Positions 7,242-12,776 of a stretch of DNA of 22,708 bases are shown here, in pieces (within the stretch, counting starts at the first letter, position 1; every line of letters begins with the position of its first letter). This stretch comes from a virus: positions 1-22,708 of the IMG/VR virus record IMGVR_UViG_3300051212_001551. One strand, 5' to 3'. Both the position numbers and the translations under genes were made by a program. The notes under the pieces were generated by a model, which was not told the DNA's origin, made no database searches, and worked only from the letters and a program-made list of their open reading frames with translations.

Positions 7242-7490
7242 ATGAAACTTTTAGAGTTCTTTTATTTTAACGATAAAAATAACAATTACAGCATTGACCG
7301 CAGGTACAGTGCCGAGAACGATTCATCTGTTTTGGATCAAGAAGATACTAGAAAAGTACGGCTAACCTTTAAACAAATCAATCTGTTACGTATGCAGAGT
7401 GAAGCACACGAAGCTGAAAAAGAAGCCGAACTTGGTTTTGTAAGACAGATGTATGGCCAACCACCAGCAACCGCAGAACAACCCCAGTAA
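7242..7490 (+). CDS. Small hypothetical protein, 82 aa, between gp20 and head-core genes
   Basis: No family is recognised. It starts MKLLEFFYFND, has a basic and polar middle (KVRLTFKQINLLRMQSEA), an acidic and probably helical stretch (HEAEKEAELGFVRQMY) and ends in a Pro/Gln-rich tail. It lies in the interval where T4 carries gene 67, but its sequence is not like gp67; the gene at 8172 is the better match. There is no Shine-Dalgarno sequence, and a late-promoter box ends four bases before the ATG, so translation may be leaderless. Its last 38 nt overlap the next gene in another frame. The role is unknown; a small head or portal accessory protein would be a guess. Confidence 0.7.
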   Translation: MKLLEFFYFNDKNNNYSIDRRYSAENDSSVLDQEDTRKVRLTFKQINLLRMQSEAHEAEKEAELGFVRQMYGQPPATAEQPQ

Positions 7491-8082
7491 ACCCGCATTT
7501 GTATTAGGAAATGGACGTAGTCGTTTAGCAATCAATATAAACGATTTACTTCCTAAAGGTATTACCTTTGCCTGTAATGCGATATACAGAGAAGCGTCAG
7601 TTGATCATTTAATTGCAGTCGATGTAAAAATGGTCAATGAAATCGTATCTGCAGGATACAATCAGAATCATACTGTTTGGACAAATCCAAACAAAGGTAT
7701 CCTTAACACTACTAATCTTAACTTTTTTGATCCGCACAAAGGCTGGAGTAGCGGACCTACTGCACTTTGGTTAGCAGCAACTATGGGTCATAGAGAAATT
7801 TACATTTTAGGATTTGATTTTGAGGGTATAGAAGGCAAATTTAATAATGTATATGCTGATACCTTTAACTATAAAAACAGTTGGGAAGTTCCTACATTTT
7901 ACGGTAATTGGGTAACTCAAACAGAACGTGTTATTAAAGATTTCCCATCTACAACTTTTTATAGATTAGTTGGAAATAAAAAATATTTCACACCACCTGC
8001 ACTAGCAGATCAAAGAAATCTAATTCATATGAATTACGACACTTTAGCTACAAATTTTGGACTAACGCTTCAAAAATCTTAA
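7453..8082 (+). CDS. Conserved hypothetical protein, probable Rossmann-like fold (DUF115/MptE-like resemblance)
   Basis: The 209-aa protein has a sharp glycine motif, FVLGNGRSR (residues 16-24), CNAIYRE (41-47), an AVD motif (55-57), SSGPTALWLAATMG (99-112), EIYILGFDFEG (115-125) and NNVYADTFNYK (131-141). This order resembles DUF115/MptE-type and glycosyltransferase-like nucleotide-binding proteins, but I cannot assign a reaction. Such a gene is unexpected inside a head-assembly cluster; it may be an auxiliary enzyme modifying a head component or host glycan. The ATG at 7453 overlaps the upstream gene by 38 nt, and the first 12 residues (ANHQQPQNNPSK) look like a spill-over of the overlapping frame rather than part of the domain. 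The real domain starts near residue 13, and the start is therefore uncertain. Confidence 0.75.
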   Translation: MANHQQPQNNPSKPAFVLGNGRSRLAININDLLPKGITFACNAIYREASVDHLIAVDVKMVNEIVSAGYNQNHTVWTNPNKGILNTTNLNFFDPHKGWSSGPTALWLAATMGHREIYILGFDFEGIEGKFNNVYADTFNYKNSWEVPTFYGNWVTQTERVIKDFPSTTFYRLVGNKKYFTPPALADQRNLIHMNYDTLATNFGLTLQKS

Positions 8083-8127
8083 AAACGATCAAAAAAACGT
8101 CGTTTCAAGCCAATTTATAATAATAGT

Positions 8128-8135
8128 AGTAAATA
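8128..8135 (+). promoter_or_regulatory. Possible weak late promoter (AGTAAATA) for the head-scaffold genes
   Basis: The 89-nt gap 8083-8171 before the gp67-like gene contains AGTAAATA, one base from the RATAAATA boxes elsewhere in the window, 36 nt before the ATG at 8172. TATAAT also occurs at 8116-8121 but no good -35 element precedes it. A strong Shine-Dalgarno (GAGGAG) follows at about 8157-8163. Confidence 0.35.
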
Positions 8136-8171
8136 ATTCGACAGCCTAATTACCATTGAGGAGATTACACC

Positions 8172-9017
8172 ATGGCAGATAAAACCACTCTTGAGCAGAT
8201 GCTCGAGCACCTAGTTAATGGCGAAACAGACAAAGCAGATGAGCTGTTTCACGAATATGTAGTAGCAAAATCACGCGAAATTTACGAAGGTCTAATTGAG
8301 TCCGAGATTGAGGACGAGCAGACAGAAGAATCCGCAGACAGCGACGAAGAAGCAGTAGAAGAAGATTTCGAAGATCTAGAAGTTACCGAAGGTGACGACG
8401 AAGAAGGCGAAGACGAAGGAGATCCTACTGACAGCCTTATGAAAGACATTGAAGGCGATGACGACGAAGGCGAAGAAGGCGATTCCGACGAGCCAGCAAC
8501 CAAGCAAGACGTTCGCGATGGATTTGACGAATTAATGGCAAAATTTGATGAACTAGCATCCGAAGTCGGCGGCGACGATATGGGCGACGAAATGCCTGAT
8601 ATGGGCGGTGACGATATGGACGGAATGCCAGGCATGGGAATGAAAGATTCTTTTGAACCAGAAATGGCAACTGTACGTGAATATGTAGAAAAAGTTGCAG
8701 GCGGCCATGGCGCTGAGAAGAAAGGTTCCGGCGAAGCATCTGGTGCAAACACTAAGTCTATCATCGATAATATGAAAAATGATATGGGCGGTACAACCGC
8801 TAACATCGCAAAAGGCGGTACAGGTTCAGAAAAAGGTACAGCTGGCGGTTTAGCAAGCAATAAGCCACAACAAATGAATACCGGTAACGTAAATGTACCA
8901 GGCGGTAACGCAGGTAAGACCGGTTTTAAATCAAAAGAACCAGGACACGGCGCTGAGAAGAAGGGCGCAGGTGAACAAGGCGGAACAAATAGCGCAAGCT
9001 TGTTCCGTAACAAGTAA
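8172..9017 (+). CDS. 67: Acidic prohead core protein, T4 gp67-like
   Basis: This 281-aa protein sits directly before gp21, the T4 position of gene 67. Its start (LEQMLEHLVNGETDKADELF, then YVVAKSREIYEGLIE) resembles the N-terminal helix of T4 gp67, followed by a very acidic segment (residues about 42-108), like the acidic tail of gp67. T4 gp67 is only 80 aa; here a second helix (FDELMAKFDELASEV), a Met/Asp/Gly-rich stretch (132-156) and a Gly-rich tail follow. The tail contains a near-duplicate, GHGAEKKGSGE (178-188) and GHGAEKKGAGE (258-268). Family knowledge suggests an internal scaffold component whose fragments are removed or retained after gp21 cleavage. GAGGAG lies upstream of the ATG. 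The gp67 assignment rests on position, composition and weak N-terminal resemblance. Confidence 0.7.
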   Translation: MADKTTLEQMLEHLVNGETDKADELFHEYVVAKSREIYEGLIESEIEDEQTEESADSDEEAVEEDFEDLEVTEGDDEEGEDEGDPTDSLMKDIEGDDDEGEEGDSDEPATKQDVRDGFDELMAKFDELASEVGGDDMGDEMPDMGGDDMDGMPGMGMKDSFEPEMATVREYVEKVAGGHGAEKKGSGEASGANTKSIIDNMKNDMGGTTANIAKGGTGSEKGTAGGLASNKPQQMNTGNVNVPGGNAGKTGFKSKEPGHGAEKKGAGEQGGTNSASLFRNK

Positions 9018-9030
9018 TCGGAGCCTTTAG

Positions 9031-9663
9031 GTGAAAAATTACCTTAGCGAGCATCTGAGTTTTGACCAGGCAGGTCTAGTTATTGAGTCAGTTGAAGAAG
9101 CTGGAAAAAAATCTCTACACCTTAACGGTATTTGCATCCAGGGCGATATTCGCAATGCAAATCAGAGAATATATCCAGTCTCCGAAATTGGTAGGGCTGT
9201 CAAAACCATCAATGAACAGATAGCTGGCGGATATTCAGTGCTAGGGGAAGTTGATCACCCTGCGGACCTACGCATTAATTTGGATCGTGTTAGCCACATG
9301 TTAACAAAAATGTGGATGGATGGTCCAAATGGATACGGAAAATTAAAGATTCTACCAACTCCTATGGGACAGTTAATTTCAACCATGTTGGAGAGTGGAG
9401 TCAAGCTTGGCGTATCAAGCAGAGGTTCCGGTAATGTTGCTGAAGACGGAAGCGGAAAAGTAAGTGATTTTGAAATCATTACAGTTGATATAGTAGCTCA
9501 ACCATCCGCTCCAGGAGCATATCCGACACCAGTTTACGAACACATAATGAATCAAACAGGCGGTTATAGATCATTCAATATAGCAAGGGAAGTACAAGGC
9601 GATCCAAAGGCACAGAAATACATAGCAGAAAGCCTGAAAAAAATTATTTCAGGTCTCAAATAA
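9031..9663 (+). CDS. 21: Prohead core protein and maturation protease, T4 gp21 family
   Basis: At 210 aa it matches T4 gp21 (212 aa) closely in length and motifs: LNGICIQGDIRNANQRIYP (residues 31-49), GEVDHP (72-77) and GVSSRG (127-132). His76 and Ser129 or Ser130 are the likely catalytic His and Ser of this serine protease family; DFEIITVDIVAQPSAPGAY (146-164) is the other conserved segment. It would be built into the prohead core, activate itself, and cut scaffold and capsid proteins after LxE sites; LSE at residues 5-7 may be a self-cleavage site. The start is a GTG at 9031 with CGGAG ending 7 nt before it; no ATG fits better. It lies 13 nt after the gp67-like gene and 15 nt before gp22, in one transcription unit. 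Confidence 0.93.
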   Translation: MKNYLSEHLSFDQAGLVIESVEEAGKKSLHLNGICIQGDIRNANQRIYPVSEIGRAVKTINEQIAGGYSVLGEVDHPADLRINLDRVSHMLTKMWMDGPNGYGKLKILPTPMGQLISTMLESGVKLGVSSRGSGNVAEDGSGKVSDFEIITVDIVAQPSAPGAYPTPVYEHIMNQTGGYRSFNIAREVQGDPKAQKYIAESLKKIISGLK

Positions 9664-9678
9664 CAGTAGGAGAATCAC

Positions 9679-10770
9679 ATGCTAGATTTAGTTAAACAAC
9701 TCTTTGAAAATAATGTGATTTCCGAGGAAATGAAATCGGAGATTGAAACAGCTTGGAATACAAGAATTCAAGAAAACCGAGATCAAGTTACAGCAGAGCT
9801 ACGTGAAGAGTTCGCACAAAAATACGAACACGACAAAACAGTAATGGTCGAAGCAGTTGAAAAAATGCTAGAAGACCGTTTACAAGCAGAGCTAGGCGAA
9901 TTAGCAGAAGACCGTCAAGGTTTAATTGAAGCTAAAGCCAAGTATGCTAAGAAAATGAAAGATGATGCTAAGAAAATGGAAGAATTCGTTCTACATAAAT
10001 TAGTTTCTGAACTTTCTGAACTTCACGAAGATCGCAAGAGAGTAGCATCAAATGTTGCTAAGTTAGAATCTTTTATTGTGGATAGTCTAGCCAAAGAAAT
10101 AGCAGAATTCCACGTTGACAAGAAAGACCTTGCAGAAACCAAAGTAAAATTAGTTCGCGAAAGCAAAGCTAAATTTGAAAGTGTTAAGAAACAATTCCTA
10201 TCACGTTCTGCAGTTCTAGTTAAAGAAGCAGTAGAAAAAACTCTACGTTCTGAAATTGGTCAACTAAAAGAAGACATCGAAGCTGCTCGCAAAAATGACT
10301 TTGGTCGTCGTATTTTTGAAAGCTTTGCAAGCGAATACGCTGCATCTCACTTAAATGAGAAATCTGAAACAGCAAAACTTCTACAGGTTGTTAAAACCAG
10401 AGAAGCTGAGCTAGAAGAAGCAGCAAAAATTGTAGCAGAACATCAAAGAATCGTTGAAAGCAAAGACAGAGAAATTCGCATTGCGAAAGATCTTGCAGTC
10501 CGTAAAGACATTATGAGTGAACTTTTAGGACCACTTGCTGGAGACAAGCGTACAGTAATGAACGAGTTGCTAGAAAGCGTAGCAACAGACAAACTCCGCG
10601 GAGCATACGATAAGTATCTACCAGCCGTAATGGCCGGCGAAGCTCCTAAGAAGAAGGCACTAGTAGAAGGCAAAGAGATTACAGGCGATAAAGAGGCACA
10701 TACACCAAGCGGCGAAGGGAAAGCCGCTGAAATTTTCACAATCCGCAAGCTTGCGGGACTTAAAGTTTAA
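9679..10770 (+). CDS. 22: Prohead scaffold core protein, T4 gp22 family
   Basis: The 363-aa protein is almost entirely charged amphipathic helix, as expected for gp22 (T4: 269 aa), the main scaffold inside the prohead that gp21 degrades during maturation. The N-terminal MLDLVKQLFENNVISEEMK and the C-terminal region (MSELLGPLAGDKRTVMNELL, then AGLKV) fit the family. The central region contains about four related helical repeats with an ELGELAEDR, ELSELHEDR, EIAEFHVDK and EIGQLKEDI core (residues about 71-79, 111-119, 140-148, 192-200), so part of the extra length may come from internal duplication. TAGGAG precedes the ATG. It lies 11 nt before gp23, matching the T4 gene order 21-22-23. Confidence 0.9.
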   Translation: MLDLVKQLFENNVISEEMKSEIETAWNTRIQENRDQVTAELREEFAQKYEHDKTVMVEAVEKMLEDRLQAELGELAEDRQGLIEAKAKYAKKMKDDAKKMEEFVLHKLVSELSELHEDRKRVASNVAKLESFIVDSLAKEIAEFHVDKKDLAETKVKLVRESKAKFESVKKQFLSRSAVLVKEAVEKTLRSEIGQLKEDIEAARKNDFGRRIFESFASEYAASHLNEKSETAKLLQVVKTREAELEEAAKIVAEHQRIVESKDREIRIAKDLAVRKDIMSELLGPLAGDKRTVMNELLESVATDKLRGAYDKYLPAVMAGEAPKKKALVEGKEITGDKEAHTPSGEGKAAEIFTIRKLAGLKV

Positions 10771-10781
10771 GGAGAACTAAT

Positions 10782-11951
10782 ATGTCAGAACTACTCGAGT
10801 CACGCTGGCAGGAAACCAAAGAGGCACTATTAGAAGGCCTACAAGGAACTCGTCGTTCAGTAATGGCCACTACTTTAGAAAATACCCGCAAGTATTTGTC
10901 TGAGAGTGCCACTGCTGGTGCTACTTCTGCCGGTAACGTTGCAACCCTAAATCGTGTGATCCTTCCAGTGATCAGACGTGTGATGCCTACGGTCATCGCT
11001 AATGAATTAGTTGGCGTCCAGCCAATGACTGGCCCAGTTGGCCAAATTCATACTCTACGTGTTCGCTATGCAGATAGCGGTAACAACGTAACAGCTGGTG
11101 AGGAAGCATTCAGCCCATTCAAGATTGCTGCTGCATATTCTGGTAATGATACTGATTCCACACCAAAAGCTAACTCTACTGCTACATTAGAAGGTCAAGC
11201 AGGTAAGAGAATGAGCATTCAAATCCTCAAGCAAACTGTCGAGGCAAAAACTCGTAAGTTAAGCGCACGTTGGACATTTGAAGCTGCTCAAGATGCACAA
11301 GCACAGCAAGGCATCGACATTGAAGCAGAAATCATGGCTGCTCTAGCACAAGAAATTACTGCTGAAATCGATCAAGAAGTTCTAGCTTCTTTACGTACTC
11401 TAGCAGGTACAGCTACTGAGACTTATAACCAAGCAGCAGTTAGCGGTACAGCAACTTTCGTTGGTGACGAACACGCTGCTTTAGCTGTTCAAATCAACCG
11501 TGTTGCAAACTTGATCGCTCAGCGTACACGTCGTGGTGCAGGTAACTATGCAGTTGTTAGCCCATTTGCGTTAACAATTCTTCAGTCTGCAACTACTTCT
11601 GCGTTTGCACGTACCACTGAAGGTACTTTCGAAGCACCTACAAACACCAAGTTTGTTGGTACATTGAACAGCGCAATGCGTGTTTATGTTGACGGTTATG
11701 CTGCTGATAGCACATCAGTACTAATTGGTTACAAAGGTTCTAGCGAATCTGACGCACCAGCATTCTACTGCCCATACATTCCATTGATGAGCAGCGGTGT
11801 TGTTCTAGATCCAACAACATTTGAGCCAGTAGTTAGCTTCATGACACGTTATGGTTATGTTGAGTTAACTAACGTTGCATCTTCTCTAGGTAACGCAGCT
11901 GACTACCTAGGTAAAGTTGATATTACTAGCGCAAACGTTAAGTTTAGCTAA
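10782..11951 (+). CDS. 23: Major capsid protein, T4 gp23 family
   Basis: The 389-aa protein shows gp23 features: an N-terminal helical propeptide, then LNRVILPVIRRVMPTVIANE, LVGVQPMTGPVGQIHTLRVRY, KRMSIQILKQTVEAKTRKLS and ARWTFEAAQDAQAQQGIDIE, followed by EIMAALAQEITAEIDQEVL. Later conserved stretches are NYAVVSPFALTIL and CPYIPLM. It would form the hexamers of the head shell. T4 gp23 is 521 aa, so this is a compact form, probably lacking insertions. LSE at residues 39-41 followed by Ser fits the LxE rule for gp21 cleavage; cleavage there would leave a mature protein of 348 aa (T4 removes 65 residues). AAGGAG precedes the ATG, and a strong terminator follows the stop, as expected for the most heavily made virion protein. 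No vertex protein (gp24) gene is seen in the window. Confidence 0.95.
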   Translation: MSELLESRWQETKEALLEGLQGTRRSVMATTLENTRKYLSESATAGATSAGNVATLNRVILPVIRRVMPTVIANELVGVQPMTGPVGQIHTLRVRYADSGNNVTAGEEAFSPFKIAAAYSGNDTDSTPKANSTATLEGQAGKRMSIQILKQTVEAKTRKLSARWTFEAAQDAQAQQGIDIEAEIMAALAQEITAEIDQEVLASLRTLAGTATETYNQAAVSGTATFVGDEHAALAVQINRVANLIAQRTRRGAGNYAVVSPFALTILQSATTSAFARTTEGTFEAPTNTKFVGTLNSAMRVYVDGYAADSTSVLIGYKGSSESDAPAFYCPYIPLMSSGVVLDPTTFEPVVSFMTRYGYVELTNVASSLGNAADYLGKVDITSANVKFS

Positions 11952-11978
11952 TCAACCAAAAACATTTTATATGTTTTC

Positions 11979-12002
11979 AAAAAGGGCCTTTGGGCCCTTT
12001 TT
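11979..12002 (+). terminator. Strong intrinsic terminator after gp23
   Basis: AAAAAGGGCC (11979-11988) pairs perfectly with GGCCCTTTTT (11993-12002) around a TTTG loop: a 10-bp stem, 28 nt past the gp23 stop, ending in a T-run. The A-tract on the left means it could also act on the opposite strand, though no convergent gene is present. Confidence 0.92.
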
Positions 12003-12008
12003 GTTTGG

Positions 12009-12016
12009 CTTAAATA
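12009..12016 (+). promoter_or_regulatory. Possible late promoter (CTTAAATA) abutting a start codon
   Basis: CTTAAATA shares TAAATA with the other late boxes and directly follows the gp23 terminator, where a new promoter is needed. Its last base is five positions before the A of the ATG at 12021, exactly the geometry seen at 7230-7242. Confidence 0.45.
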
Positions 12017-12020
12017 TCGG

Positions 12021-12290
12021 ATGCAAGTTGAAAGTGATAAAGATTTTCCGGAGTTGCGTAAAAGAATAAACGATTGGCGCAGACGATTTCCTATGTTTGC
12101 TCATGATGTAAATCAGATCGAACATATTATAGAACAACGTATTCAAAATTTTGCCATAGCCGGTGTTCATTACAGACAAACCAAAAGTAAAAAATACCTA
12201 GAATTAGCACAGCAAGAATTAGATGAAATTAACAGAGTAATTTCTACAGTGGAAAAATTAGAACTGATGGCATTGCTTTCCCAAAGATAA
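12021..12290 (+). CDS. Small helical hypothetical protein, 89 aa, downstream of gp23
   Basis: No family is recognised with confidence. The sequence is charged and predicted helical throughout: FPELRKRINDWRRRFPMFA (residues 9-27), DVNQIEHIIEQRIQNFAIAG (29-48), then a Lys-rich turn and YLELAQQELDEINRVISTVE (59-78). No membrane or signal segment is seen. It begins 69 nt after gp23, past the terminator, with only CGG as a ribosome-binding candidate and a late-promoter-like box ending four bases before the ATG, so it may be expressed from a leaderless mRNA. Its stop codon is embedded in the next late-promoter box (12286-12293). Confidence 0.75.
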   Translation: MQVESDKDFPELRKRINDWRRRFPMFAHDVNQIEHIIEQRIQNFAIAGVHYRQTKSKKYLELAQQELDEINRVISTVEKLELMALLSQR

Positions 12291-12293
12291 ATA
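12286..12293 (+). promoter_or_regulatory. T4-like late promoter (GATAAATA) for the tail-fibre gene block
   Basis: GATAAATAC overlaps the stop codon (12288-12290) of the small gene. The expected start near 12299 would place a structured leader of about 80 nt before the ATG at 12381. Confidence 0.65.
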
Positions 12294-12297
12294 CATT

Positions 12298-12352
12298 GTC
12301 TAGTAAATGAGCTTGCATGGGGCAAGACTTATGCGGTACCCGCCGCGTAGAC
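12298..12352 (+). other. Structured 5' leader, three-way-junction-like
   Basis: Within the 90-nt untranslated stretch 12291-12380, GTCTA (12298-12302) can pair with TAGAC (12348-12352). They enclose two hairpins: CTTGC/GCAAG (12312-12316 with 12322-12326) and GCGG/CCGC (12333-12336 with 12340-12343). All pairs are Watson-Crick. An AAGGAG ribosome-binding site follows at about 12370. It matches no riboswitch class that I recognise. It shares GCGTAGACC and a GCGGTACCCGC-like element with the leader at 16693-16768. Confidence 0.4.
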
Positions 12353-12380
12353 CTAAAACGTCATATTTAAGGAGAAACAA

Positions 12381-12764
12381 ATGGGACGTCCATTAAGAAA
12401 AGATATCAATGGTGTTGATGTATTAAACACCTATGCAACAACAAATACCGGTATTCGAGTTGAATTCCACGATGGTACAAGCCTAAGAACCGACGGTATT
12501 CTAATCAAACAACGTGGTGCAAAAACTTTTGTAGTAGCAAGAATTGGAACCCCAACAGTATTAACAACTTGTGTAATGCAAAATGCTACTCCATCGGCAG
12601 TTGGTCAAATGAATCTATTTGGTTATGTTGGTGGTAACGGTGGTGCAAAAGTAAATCTTGCAAAAATCACCAAACGTGTAGCAACAGATTTTAGCAACAA
12701 TCGTTATACATGGGTTCTACAAAATGATAGCTCAAACGATTATATTGTTTTAACAGCAATCTAA
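12381..12764 (+). CDS. Probable virion structural protein, 127 aa
   Basis: The protein begins MGRPLRKDINGVDVLN and then looks beta-rich: GIRVEFHDGTSLRTDGILIK, GAKTFVVARIGTPTVLTTCV and KRVATDFSNNRYTWVLQNDS. The opening MGRPL recalls short structural proteins of T4-like cyanophages, but that is from memory and no function is known. It has no cysteine-rich, catalytic or membrane motif. A good AAGGAG precedes the ATG, and the stop is 12 nt before the next gene. As first gene of the fibre block, a small decoration or baseplate-associated protein is a reasonable guess. Confidence 0.7.
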   Translation: MGRPLRKDINGVDVLNTYATTNTGIRVEFHDGTSLRTDGILIKQRGAKTFVVARIGTPTVLTTCVMQNATPSAVGQMNLFGYVGGNGGAKVNLAKITKRVATDFSNNRYTWVLQNDSSNDYIVLTAI

Positions 12765-12776
12765 TAGAGGATTAAC

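Noticed and set aside
8083-8105. Hairpin AAACGA/TCGTTT after the 209-aa gene as a terminator
   Set aside because: Only six base pairs with an 11-nt A-rich loop and no proper T-run; too weak to call.
8116-8121. TATAAT as a sigma70-type -10 element
   Set aside because: No convincing -35 element at 16-18 nt upstream, and chance matches are frequent in AT-rich intergenic DNA.
8282-9013. 243-aa open frame on the minus strand
   Set aside because: A Ser/Pro-rich antisense shadow of the acidic Glu/Asp/Gly-rich gp67-like gene; no ribosome-binding site or promoter.
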